NCBI GenBank assembly: GCA_037953625.1
Contig: CM075652.1
Coordinates: 39,178,501 to 39,242,500 of the forward strand
Source of the DNA: Crotalaria pallida
Taxonomy: Eukaryota > Streptophyta > Magnoliopsida > Fabales > Fabaceae
Direction of reading: 5' to 3'
DNA: 64,000 nucleotides
The position numbers were made by a program, and so were the translations under genes. Below the pieces are notes generated by a model. The model was not told the origin of the DNA. It did not search any database and was given only the letters and a program-made list of their open reading frames with translations. Shown one piece after another: positions 20,458-31,824 of this stretch (position 1 is the first letter of the stretch; each line of letters starts with the position of its first letter).

Positions 20458-23066
20458 ATGGCAACTAGAAACCAAAATCATACAAACGCGATGTTAGAGA
20501 GGATTACCACGGTGCTGGAGTCTATGCAACAACACCAATCTCAGCAACCACCGCAACCGGTTAATCCATCTCACCAGTGTAATGTGGGTAATACCGAGGC
20601 TAAGAGTTTGGCAGATTTTAGGAGTTGTAATCCACCTAAGCTTGAAGGAGGATTTAAAACTGAGGAGGCTAATAAGTGGATTCATACCATGGATAAAATC
20701 TTCAGAACATTAAATTGCACGGAAGCTCAGAAGGTGGCGTATGCAGTCTATATGTTGGAAGATGAGGCTGAGAACTGGTGGAACCATACGGTTCAGCTCC
20801 TACATTATGAAGGAAGGGATGTGAATTGGGGTGTATTTATGGAGAAATTTCTCAATAAATACTTCCCTGAGGACTTGAGGAGAAAGAAGGAAGTGGAGTT
20901 CTTGCAGCTGAAGCTAGGAGACATGAGTGTGGGTGAGTACGCAGCCAAGTTCGAGGAATTGATGAAGTACTCCTCATATTACCAGAACAACCCTGATGAA
21001 AGGAGAAAGTGTATCAAGTTTGAGGGAGGCCTAAGGCCTAAGCTGAAATCTATTTTCAGCTATCAACGGATTCAAAGCTTTCCTGCACTAGTGGACATGT
21101 GTAGGATGTATGAGGATGACAAGAAGGCAGAAGGATTGCAAGCATCAGAGAGGAAAGATAGCCATAATTATGGACCTCAAAGGCGCAAGGGTTTCAACAA
21201 TCGAGGCAAAGGACCATATGATCGTCGAGGGAAAGGCAAAGGAAAGATTGGGAGTAGTGATGGAAGGAATTTCCGGAGTGAGGCTCCCTTTTGTGACAAG
21301 TGCAAGCGTCGCCATCATGGTCGTATTTGTTGGGCGACAAGTGGTTGTTTCAATTGTGGAAAACCGGGACACTTTGCAAAGGACTGCAAGGAACCGGCCA
21401 AGGCTAATTCAAGAGGGGCAGCTGACAAGCCCGTGGTTCAAGGAAGGGTTCTCATGCTTAGTGGTGTAGAGGCAAGCCAATCCTCCGATCTTGTGCAAGG
21501 TAATTACTTGCTAAATGGTCAGCTTTGTAATGTGTTGTTTGATTCTGGTGCAACGCATTCATTTGTTTCATAAGAATGTGTAAATCGTTTGAGTTTACCC
21601 ATATCTGAGTTATCATACACTCTTAAAGTAAAAACCCCTACTAATTCTCCTGTAGTTGTTTCTAGAGCATGTCTTAACTGCTGTATAGAAGTGTTAGAAC
21701 AACCCTCTAGGGTAGATTTGATCTGTTTACCCTTATCGCAGTTAGATGTGATCTTGGGAATGGACTGGTTAAGCCGAAACCAAGTGATCATTGATTGTGA
21801 TAGAAAAGTAGTGATCTATAGAAACCCAAAACCTTCAGGCTATATGTGTTTGTTCAACGCTGAAGTGGAAGAGAATGGCCCAAGAATTGAAGAGATTTTC
21901 GTTGTCAGAGATTTTCTTGAGGTATTCGCTGACGAGATACCGGGTTTGCCACCAAAGCGAGAGATTGAATTTGGAATTGATTTAGTTCCGGGAACTGGTC
22001 CCATTTCTATCGCTCCTTATAGGATGGCACCACCGGAAATGGCTGAGATGAAGAAACAGATTGAGGAATTGTTGCAGAAGCAGATAATCCGACCAAGTGT
22101 ATCGCCTTGGGGTGCTCCGATTTTATTCGTCAAAAAGAAAGATGGTAGTATGAGGATGTGTATCGACTACCGGCAATTGAATAAGGTCACAATCAAGAAC
22201 AAGTATCCTTTACGAAGGATAGATGACCTTATGGATCAAGTTCGTGGGGCTTCAGTATTTTCCAAGATTGATCTGAGATCGGGGTATCATCAGATCAGGA
22301 TTAGAGAAGAGGATATCTCTAAGACTGCATTTCGATCCCGATACGGGCATTATGAGTATGTTGTGATGCCATTCGGATTGACTAATGCACCAGCTATTTT
22401 CATGGACTACATGAATCGAATCCTCAGACCCTATTTAGATTCATTCGTGGTTGTGTTCATTGACGATATCCTTATCTATTCCAAGAACCCGGAGGAGCAT
22501 GCTGAACACTTGAGAATAGTGTTGAATGTCCTAAAGGAGAAGCAACTGTACGCCAAACTTGTAAAGTGTGAGTTCTGGTTGGAGGAAGTTAAGTTTTTAG
22601 GGCATGTGATCTCAAACAAGGGGATAGCGGTTGACCCAGCGAAAGTAAGTTCAGTTTTACAATAGGAACAACCAAAGTCGGTCACGGAAGTGAGAAGTTT
22701 TCTTGGTTTGGCTGGCTACTATAGAAGATTTATCGAAGGTTTCTCGAAGATTGCTCTACCATTGACGAAGCTAACTCGGAAAGATCAACCATTTATATGG
22801 AATGAGAAGTGTGAAAGGAGTTTCCGAGAGTTGAAGGAGAGATTGACATCATCTCCTGTGTTGATTTTGCCTGATCCACATAAGAATTTCGAGGTGTACT
22901 GTGATGCATCGAAACAAGGACTTGGGAGTGTTTTGATGCAAGATAGAAAGGTAGTCGCTTACGCCTCGAGACAGATAAAAGTTCATGAAATGAACTATCC
23001 AACTCATGACTTAGAACTGGCAGCTGTTTTCTTCGCTTTAAAGATTTGGAGGCACTATCTCTATGG
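20458..23066 (+). pseudogene. gag-pol of a chromovirus-like (Tekay-type) Ty3 element, two stops, 3' truncated
   Basis: A single frame from ATG 20458. Gag carries a retrotransposon capsid domain (about residues 80-200) and the zinc knuckle CFNCGKPGHFAKDC (297-310), followed by the protease motif DSGATHSFVS. A TAA at 21571-21573 falls just after it. The frame reopens with ILGMDWL, the reverse transcriptase (CIDYRQLNK, FSKIDLRSGYHQ, FIDDILIYS at 22456) and GHVIS. A TAG interrupts it at 22663-22665, then FLGLAGYYRRFI and RNase H (CDASKQGLGSVL, YASRQIK, HDLELAAVFFALK). It ends abruptly at HYLYGT, where another element's LTR begins. Integrase, chromodomain and 3' LTR are missing. Normal products would be Gag and the replication enzymes; this copy is dead. 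Confidence 0.9.
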
Positions 23067-23631
23067 TACCTGAAGATGCATACCAGATAAATAAAATGGG
23101 ATGTGTATGTAGGCCTCTGACCTGAGGATGCATACACACTAAGAAGAAAAAGGGAAACTGATAATGAATAAAGGAAACGAAAGAAGGAAATGATAAGGAA
23201 ATTAAAGGGAAGTGAATAATGGAAATGAATAACGAAAGTGGTAAAGGAAAAAGGGAAATAAAAATGAAAGTGGTTATGGATTTGTTGTGTAATATGCAAA
23301 CGAGAATGTGATGAATGGGTTGATCCCTGACTTAATTTAATTGTTAATCTTAAGTTTATATTATGAGCTTTATATTATCTTCTGATTCACTGTGTTGTGA
23401 AAAGGTCTCACCCTTATGTGGTTAACATTTTAGGTACTTGAGCAAGGTGCTTGGAGATCAGAGTGCTTAGCGGATCAGTCGAAAGAAAGGAACTCAAGTG
23501 TATATTATTATATTGTAAATGGAAGCCCCCAACGCTATTTGTGAACTCTGATTATAAAAAAAAATTTAAAGTCCTATGTTTCATTTTCAAACGTTTATTG
23601 TTTATTATTCATTATATTACGGGGTGTTACA
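23064..23631 (+). mobile_element. 5' LTR remnant of a LARD-like element
   Basis: Nearly identical to 29209-29776, the 3' end of the LTR at 27052-29776, with only a handful of differences. It ends GGGGTGTTACA at 23631. Its 5' side is cut at 23064-23066, where it is fused to the truncated pol. One complete hairpin unit (TGTGTATG...CATACACA, near 23103-23138) of the hairpin array remains. Confidence 0.85.
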
Positions 23632-23635
23632 TTTA

Positions 23636-23647
23636 TGATATCAGAGC
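23636..23647 (+). promoter_or_regulatory. Degenerate primer-binding site of the LARD-like element
   Basis: TGATATCAGAGC, five bases after the LTR end. It has one mismatch to the usual TGGTATCAGAGC. Confidence 0.7.
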
Positions 23648-26600
23648 AGTTCTTTCCTTTCGACCTGAGGGAAAGTAATCTCGATCCCGCTGCAACACTC
23701 TCATCTCAAGCTTCTTGACCAGAGGTGAGACCCATGCAAGTGAAAACTTTTGAATAACAAGTGGATTTGTATATGTTTGATACTATGGTTGTGTATATTT
23801 GCAATGAACCGAATGGGTTTATGTTTGCATAGGGAACACCGACAATTGACAATGTAAAAGAAATCATTTATGGAAACCAAAGAGAATAGAATTCTTTGGA
23901 AACTAAGCAGGATCCCTTAGTGATTCAAAGAATTGGATATTCTGAGTATTCACCCAATTGCAAACAGGAAACCTAAGTGGTATGAACACGATTAGTCGAG
24001 AGCGTAAATGTTGAGTTTTTGGATTAATCGAAAGTTAAAGTTTTATACAAAGGAAATCTAGTTAATGTCAGTGCATTCGAACATGTAGTGCAGGAACTCA
24101 ACCGAATTGCGAGGGCTACTACCACCGATTAAATGTAGTGTTGGAAATGGCCAATCCGACATTATATCTAACGGGAGGTGAAGTCACCGAAATTCAAAAG
24201 TTTGTGCACTATCGTGAATTTGTAAACGATTTCCTATGTATGAAACCTTAATGCCAATGATATGCTTCTCTTTTCTTTGCTATGTTTAATTGTCTATGTT
24301 TTGAATATATGTGTTTGACAACTAGTTTGGTATCAAAGTAATTGGACAGGGGTTAGAAATGGAGCCGCACAAATCCAATAGATTACGATCTCGATGCTAA
24401 TCTAACCAAGTGATTAAATTCACATTGATTAGACTAGTATCTAGGAGAGCGAAAAATAATGTTTAAAGTAAAGCAATAGTGGGTTCCATAGCTAATCTCG
24501 ATTCAATTAACTGTGACCCCAAAGGTGAAACAAGCATTGAGTACTGACCAATTGAATTTGAACCGCACCAATTTGATTTACGAATATAAAAGGACTTTTG
24601 CCTAACTTGGGGAAGCGGTTTGGATTCAATCGAAAGGTTCTCACAATATGATTATATGCGGAATAGTTTAGCATTAAAGCAAGGGGATGGAAATTAGAGG
24701 TGGAATCAGGAGAATTGAAATAACTTCTTGCCCGATTCTAATCTAAACGAGTGATTTATTTCACATCGCTTAAATTAGAATCCACGAACAACAACAACTT
24801 TTATATCAGATTTGTAATTGACTCCACCACTAATTTAATTCTGATAACTTTAATACTAAACGAAAGATAAGTATGGAGTCCTATCGATTGAAATTAAACC
24901 CAAGTGACAATAATTGGATTTTTGAATGACAAGAGCTTTTACTCAATCAGCACCAAGGGTTTAAATTCAATCGGGAGATCTTTGCACAAGTTTTGGATTA
25001 GGTCCAAAATAGTATATGTGTGTATTTACAAACATGTGTATGTATTGATTTACATGTATATGTATGTGGATTATCTGCATGTGTGTATGCGTATTACATT
25101 GAATGATATAGCTATAAATACTAGATGTCCTTACGAAATGATCATGTTGCATTGCATATGTTTGTTTATTCATACGTATTATGTCCATGCATACTATTTC
25201 CTAATGCTATTAAGTTGTTGACCTATTCGTATAAATGCATTATTCCATTATAGTTAGTGGTTGTGAATCCTAGGATAGATAGGATTATGATTTGTGCATA
25301 GCTGTGATTGTCTGAATGATTCATGTGTTTGATAATGTGAGTGATCAGAATGAATTTCAAAAGAGTGCACCGAACCACAATCATTCTAAATGGATTGTGA
25401 GGTTACACGACAAATTTTTAAGAAAATAATAAAAGATGTGAGGATTTCTAAATAATCGACCGGTGAATTAACTCGATTGTTTTAATCGAGTCACCCGTCA
25501 ATTTAATAGGAATTCTACACATACAAACCCAAGCCAATTTGGAATGAAACTCAATTTTCAAACTTAAAGTCAAGGGGATATGTTTGTTTCAACCTTTGAA
25601 GATGAATTAAACTAAAATTTTTTCCAAATCCAAGGCATATTCCTTTTTCTTTGAGTTTACCCATCTTGAGTGCCCTTTCACTCCTTCATCTAGGTTCTTA
25701 TGAAATTAGATGGAGGTAGCTCTTCATGGAGAGGTTCATGATTTAAAAGTTTAATCGAATTTTCAAATGAAGCAAATCGTTCCTCATCAAGAGAGGAACA
25801 TCATTTGCAAAGAAAATCTTGTCTTTTTTTTATATAAACGTAAAGTTGTTTTTCTAAGCATTCTACTAGTATGGGATATTCTTTCCGCATCTTAAATCCC
25901 CATATCTAGTGATTTTCCGAACCGAAGGTTTTAAAAATGCATGTGTATATAGTTAAGTGGTTGTGGGGTAGTCAGGGTTTTTGTATAAAGTGAAAAACCA
26001 AGTTTTTGGGTTTAAGGCTATTTGTTTGACTTGGAAGAATTGATATAAGCACCCTAAGGTTGAATTGTTGTTTTATGTAACATTTCGAGCCAATTGGAGA
26101 AAGCTTTTGTTTTAAACAAAGTGCATTTAATGTGCTCTAATCGGTTTGATAATTTTACACAACCTGGGGCTATGTATAAGTGTTGTCCCTTTAAATTTTG
26201 AGGCCAATCGGAGTTTGTCTATTATTTTTAAGTGAATTTGACGAAGGTTCACCCCGATCATTGCAAATCTTTTACAAAATGGTCGTAGGGTCAAAAGTGA
26301 ACCTAATAAACTCTGATTGACTTGAAAATTTACTATAATGTTCTATTATGATCAGGGACACTATCTTCCAATTTTTCAAAAACCTTAAGAAATTAAATTG
26401 ATAAAAATGCATTTTGGTTGCAAACATATAAGTCCTATTCCCCGAATCCCTTTTTAACCGTCTTTCAAAAAAAATGTATATTGATCTTTATGAATGTGTA
26501 TGTAGAGGTAAGTATTAGCCCTAAGTTAGGCAAGGTAGATAAAGAATAGCTTAGAAGGAAGTAGGGTGGAGTCTTGTTGTGCTTGAAATGTATGCTGATG

Positions 26601-27038
26601 TAGAATGTTGTGTATGTATATGTGAATGACATCTATGTGCCTTATGTTTGTTTGATTGATGCATGTGGTTGTTAAGGGCCTAGGAATAAGATAAGTGTTA
26701 GATTTTGGAGCTAGATTATAACCAACCCTTGAGGGTAATAGTGTTTAGAGCGCATTAGTACCCTTTCCAACCTTCGATGTAGAATTTCGAAGGGAAACCC
26801 AGCTGATCTTAGAAAACCCGATAGGATCTTCGTTTTGAGGCGGACTAAATTAAACCATAGGCGGTACTCCTCAATGAGTACAAGAGCTTAGAGGCATACT
26901 CATGCGGAACGGTATGCCAAATTCTAAGTGGGGGAGTAGAACCAAAGTGAAGTAGGCCTCATAGCTTAGAAACCCTATTCCGGGATGGTTCTCCAGTCAA
27001 GGATTTTGAAGCGGAATTTCGGGAACGAAATTCCAATA
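23648..27038 (+). mobile_element. Non-coding internal region of a LARD-like retrotransposon
   Basis: About 3.4 kb between the primer-binding site and the polypurine tract, with no gag or pol motif in any frame. It ends GAATTTCGGGAACGAAATTCC, the phrase that often precedes the polypurine tract in Ty3 chromoviruses. Long LTRs around a non-coding core fit a large retrotransposon derivative that must borrow proteins from autonomous relatives. Confidence 0.7.
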
Positions 27039-27051
27039 AGTGGGGGAGAAT
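27039..27051 (+). promoter_or_regulatory. Polypurine tract of the LARD-like element
   Basis: AGTGGGGGAGAAT directly before the 3' LTR start TGTAACATCCC. It is the expected plus-strand primer. Confidence 0.8.
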
Positions 27052-29776
27052 TGTAACATCCCTAATTTAATTCCAAGCCTAATTAGTGAGTTAATAGGTT
27101 TAGTGTAGAGAATAGGCAGATTAACTTCTTAAAGAATTTTGGGAGCAAGGTGATTAGTAATTTTAAGTACTAGGGGTTGCGCAGGGTGCATCGGTAGCAA
27201 GAAGTAGAATTATAGAAGTGAAATCGGGAGTTAAATCAAGGTTTTAAGTGTTAGAACTCGTCCTGTGCAAGAAAATTAGGAATAAAATATTCATAGCTCT
27301 AAACCCGATTTCCACCGTTGGATGTGAAGTTTAGGATATTAGGAAGCTCGTCTCAAAATTTGAGCAAGATCCAACGGTTATCGGGGAAGTTATGACGATT
27401 TGAACTCAGGGCCCTCAAGGCACGCCCAGGCGCACCAGGGTGCATCAGATGCACCAACTCAGGGGATTTTTCGCCCAGGCGTGGCCCAACTCGTGCCCAG
27501 GCGCGCGCGGAGAGCCAAAACGCGCATCAGATACGCGATGCCGCGCTCAGGCGCGAGGGCGCAGATCAGCCGCACCAGCTAGCATTTAAGCGCGCACCAG
27601 CCTCTCTCCCCTCCATTTCTATGCCCCTCTCTCATCTCCCTTCACCCCAAACCTCCTCCAACCTCCATGGAACCCCCAAATCCTTCCCTCCAACCTTCTC
27701 CCATGGCAACCCACTCCCTCCCTCATACTTCCCCCTTCCTTCTCTCTCTCCTCCATGGCTCTTCCTTCCTCCTCCACCCAATCTCCATCAACAACCAATA
27801 ATCACCCACCCAAACACCAAGTCCTTCCCTCTAAATCCTCCTTCCATGAAGATCCACCCCTATCCCATGTGTTCTTCTTCCTTTCCCCTTTCCATGGTGT
27901 CTCTCCCTCCCTCTTGGAAACTTTCTCTCTCTTAGGGCTTTGCTCTCTCTCCTCCAATCTCAAGAACGGAACGGAGATCGGTCGAGGGAGCGGGAATCCG
28001 AGTAGATCGGGGGTAGAATCCAAGTCCCTGGAGCTTCAATCGAGCTCTCTCTCTCTCTCTCTCTAAGGTAAGGGGAGTCTCTTTTCCACACTTTGAGTTA
28101 GGAATAGTTAGAGTTTATAATAGGATTTGAGTTTAATAATTAATTTGGGTTGTGGGTGCCAGATTAAAAGGTGATTCGAGTTGATTGGGGTGATTATTAT
28201 GTTCTTGGTTGATTTTGTTAAATTATTGATAATTTTTATGTTAATTCTTTTTATATATCATTAAAGTAGGAAGTGAAGAACCCTAGGGAGTTGATTTATT
28301 TTAAGCACTCTGAGACATACCTGAGTATGTCGACTGGTTTATCTGATGCTGGTAATAATTGACTATGCAACTTAAATGCTAAATATGTATTATTTGCAAA
28401 TTATGTGTGTTATTATTGTTTAATAAAGAATACTAATGAGATTGTATTAAATAAAATAAACTGGGATTCTAAATTAGCAAATGAATTATGTGATTGGTGT
28501 GATAAATGATAAAGGTGAATGTGTGGATAGTTGTGCTCTATTATTAGTTATGTGCTTGTTTGATATTTGTTTATGTTTGGAAATTTATAATGTGATAATT
28601 GACTGTAGCTGGTGCTAATAAATAAATAATGATAAAAGGAAAATATAATGGTAATTAAGAATATGAATGTATGTAGGCCCCTAACCTGAGGATGCATACA
28701 TTCATATTGTGGCATGTATGTAGGCCCCTGACCTGTGGATGCATACATGTTTAAATGGGATAAATGTATGTAGGCCTCTGACCTGTGGATGCATACATTT
28801 ATTTAATAATGTGATTGAATGGAATAAATGTATGTAGGCCCCTGACCTGTTGATGCATACATTTATTTAATAATGTGATTGAATGGAATAAATGTATGTA
28901 GGCCCCTGACCTGGGGATGCATACATTTATTTAATAATGTGATTGAATGGAATAAATGTATGTAAGCCCCTGACCTGTGGATGCATACATTTATTTAATA
29001 ATGTGATTGAATGGAATAAATTTATGTAGGCCCCTGACCTGTGGATGCATACATTTATTTAGTAATATGTTTAAAATGGGATAAATGTATGTAGGCCCCT
29101 GACCTGTGGATGCATACATTTATCAAGTAATATGTTAAAATGGAATGAATGTATGTAGGGCACTGACCTGGGGATGCATACATTCATCAAGTCGCAGGTA
29201 TGTAGGCTTCTGACCTGAAGATGCATACCAGATAAATAAAATGGGATGTGTATGGAGGCCTCTGACCTGAGGATGCATACACACTAAGAAGAAAAAGGGA
29301 AACTGATAATGAATAAAGGAAACGAAAGAAGGAAATGATAAGGAAATTAAAGGGAAGTGAATAATGGAAATGAATAACGAAAGTGGTAAAGAAAAAGGGA
29401 AATAAAAATGAAAGTGGTTATGGATTTGTTGTGTAATATGCAAACGAGAATGTGATGAATGGGTTGATCCCTGACTTAATTTAATTGTTAATCTTAAGTT
29501 TATATTATGAGTTTTATGTTATCTTCTGATTCACTGTGTTGTGAAAAGGTCTCACCCTTATGTGGTTAACATTTTAGGTACTTGAGCAAGGTGCTTGGAG
29601 ATCAGAGTGCTCAGCGGATCAGTCGAAAGAAAGGAACTCAAGTGTATATTATTATATTGTAAATGGAAGCCCCCAACGCTATTTGTGAACTCTGATTTAT
29701 AAAAGAAAATTTAAAGTCCTATGTTTCATTTTCAAACGTTTATTGTTTATTATTCATTATATTACAGGGTGTTACA
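27052..29776 (+). mobile_element. 3' LTR of the LARD-like element (2725 bp)
   Basis: Starts TGTAACATCCC after the polypurine tract and ends GGGTGTTACA. It contains a GC-rich palindromic stretch (27400-27600), a CT-rich leader ending in AAG|GTAAGG at 28067/28068, an 11-unit hairpin array (28660-29288) and an acceptor-like ATTTTAG|GTAC at 29577. The last 570 bp match the 5' remnant at 23064-23631. The right flank is TCAAC; the left copy of any TSD was lost with the 5' end of the element. Confidence 0.85.
28660..29288 (+). repeat. Tandem array of eleven hairpins with covarying stems
   Basis: Units of about 64 bp (shorter at both ends), each with an outer stem around TGTATG...CATACA, an inner 4-bp stem and a TGACCT core. 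Outer stems differ between units yet stay paired: AATATGAATGTATG (unit 1, 14 bp), CATGTATG, AATAAATGTATG, GATAAATGTATG, ATGAATGTATG, GGTATG and TGTGTATG, each with its exact complement downstream. Inner stems also change in step (CTTC/GAAG, CCTC/GAGG, CCCC/GGGG), though several units keep one mismatch (CCCC/GTGG). Confidence 0.85.
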
Positions 29777-29878
29777 TCAACGGGTGGACAATGGCAGCAG
29801 GCACACCCTAAATCAAAGGTCGACCCATCCTTACTATGCTCGGCACAGGCTTTTCAACCCTCCACCAGCTTGGGGGCT
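29777..29878 (+). mobile_element. 3' internal end of a Tat-type element with polypurine tract
   Basis: Shares CTCGGCACAGGCT and AGCTTGGGGGCTT with 49475-49503 and runs straight into the LTR at 29879. It is bounded on the left by the LARD-like element. Confidence 0.65.
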
Positions 29879-30178
29879 TGTAGGGTTAACCACTAATAAA
29901 GTTCACAAGTCCAAGGCGATTAGTTAGACGACCTCTGGGCGAGCTACTACAAGGGCTCATACCAACCTCGAACATGTCGGGAGTGTCCTACTTGAACCGA
30001 CTTCGAACAAGTCGAACCTCACATAGTCACCAGCCGACCGTACACTCGGTCTTCCCTCGGAAGAGCCTCGAGTGGCCCACTAAGGACGAGGGATAATCCG
30101 GCCTCGGAACACCGTACAGGCCATGCGTCACCCATCCCCTACATCCTTAACGGTCTATACATGAGAAGGGTACACGCT
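29879..30178 (+). mobile_element. Tat-type LTR (copy B), left part
   Basis: Begins TGTAGGGTTAACC after the G-rich tract and is interrupted at 30178 by the Sirevirus-like element. The target site ACGCT (30174-30178) is repeated at 39634-39638. The right part is at 39639-40002; together about 664 bp. Confidence 0.75.
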
Positions 30179-31754
30179 TGTGAATTCAATGCTCCTAATT
30201 AGGTGGATTATGTTTTGATGATGACAAAATAATTAACAAATCATGCCTTGAAGATATTGCAACATCAACATCAACAAGAAGTCAAGAAAAGAAGACAAGT
30301 GTCCAATCATTCTCAATCAAATATTAATTGTAAATTTCTAATTTATGTTGAGAGTGGTTGAGAGTGGGTAGAAATAGTTAGTCTCTTCTAGGAATAAATT
30401 TTTATATGTTTATTAAGTTGAGATTGACCAAAAATTAATACTTGAGAGGAAAAATAAAATTGAAAAATAATTTTTCCCATATCTGATCAAAATACTCGAG
30501 TATTTTGATAAAGGCTCGAGTATATACTCGAGTATTTATAGAAAAACTCGAGTATTTGTGCCAGGTCAGCAATTATGACCGTTAGTCTTGTTCGTGCACC
30601 AATTCACTCGTGATCGACCAAAAAGACTCGAGTTTTTACCAAAAGACTCGAGTATTTTTTTCCAGTCAGCAAAAATGAACGTTGGAGAGACTCAAAAACT
30701 CAATTGAGGGCATTTGAGTCTCATCCAACCCCAAGAGAGAATTCAGAACCTTATTGTAAAATTTCTCTTTGAATTTGTGAAAGAACAAACAAGACAACAA
30801 CACATTATTGATCACAAACTTTCATAATTTCCTTTTCTCAAGTGTTAATTCCCAAAAAGCTCAACTTCTCACTCATATTGTCATTTTATTCCAAGTTGAG
30901 TTTTAGGCCTCAATTCTTACATTGAGCTGTGCTTATTTGTGCTAATCCATTGTGAGATTAGTAATACACATACAAAAAGCTTGATTATTCAAAGTCTTGG
31001 ATTGTTCCCAAGCAAACCCTAAGTGGCTTAGGGTGTTGGAAGTCTTGAGAGGTTCTCAAGCACAAGACTAGGAGGTTCCTAGCCCGGTGGAGTTTCTTGA
31101 AGGGAGTTCAAGGAAGCTTTGTGAAGAGTTCTTCAATCACCGGAATCAAATTGGGGTAGAAATCAAGAGTTTGGTACACTCTTGAAGGGTTAGGTTGAGT
31201 GAGGCCATTCTCAAGCAATCCTTTGTAATTTCTAACAATTTGATTATTAGTAGAAACTCCTAAGTGATTAGGAGGACTGGATGTAGCTCATTGTTGGAGT
31301 GAACCAGGATAAAATTGCTTGAGTGTTGGTTTATTGCTTTTAATCTACTTTCTAGCTCAATAGACTTAAGTCATTTCAATCAATTAGGATTTATACAATT
31401 AGGTAGCAAGTTCAAGGAATCTTTGTGTTTAAAAGTTATTTAGATTGCTTGCTATTCTGTTGGATAAGTTCCTGTTTAATATTGAATTGATTTGAGTTAA
31501 AATTGCTGAATTTTCGTTTCTGGTTTTTCTGCTATCTGATAGGAAAAACTCGAGTATTTAAGAAAAGACTCGAGTTGTTCATCACTGAAAACTCGAGTAT
31601 TTCACAAAAGACTCGAGTCTTTTGTGTCTGATTCCAGAAAATTCAGTCTTAGCTCCATTCTTCAATTACCAATCGAAATATTTGGTATTAGTGCTTCAAA
31701 ATACTATTCACCCCCCCTCTAGTATTTGCTTAGCCCGCTTGTTGGTTTCCAACA
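30179..31754 (+). mobile_element. 5' LTR of the Sirevirus-like Copia element (1576 bp)
   Basis: TGTGAATTC...TTTCCAACA. It is the same length as the 3' LTR at 38058-39633 and differs from it at seven positions by my reading, without indels, so insertion was recent. It contains ten CTCGAG palindromes in two clusters (30495-30652 and 31549-31617). Confidence 0.95.
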
Positions 31755-31756
31755 AG

Positions 31757-31768
31757 TGGTATCAGAGC
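31757..31768 (+). promoter_or_regulatory. Primer-binding site of the Sirevirus-like element
   Basis: TGGTATCAGAGC, two bases after the 5' LTR. Initiator tRNA-Met type. Confidence 0.9.
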
Positions 31769-31824
31769 TCGGTCGAAAGATCGAGTGTAACAACTTTTTC
31801 GAAAAAGATCCTTTTGGAAACTTA

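Noticed and set aside
24904..25221. 105-aa ORF in the LARD-like internal region
   Set aside because: TATG/GTAT-rich sequence without domain similarity; isolated in an otherwise closed region.
27400..28066. Pro/Ser-rich plus-strand ORFs in the LARD-like LTR
   Set aside because: They come from a CT-rich leader sequence, with no conservation evidence and a splice-donor-like site at the end.
28660..29288. CRISPR-like regular array
   Set aside because: A eukaryotic LTR context with hairpin units and no unique spacers; it is a tandem repeat inside an LTR.
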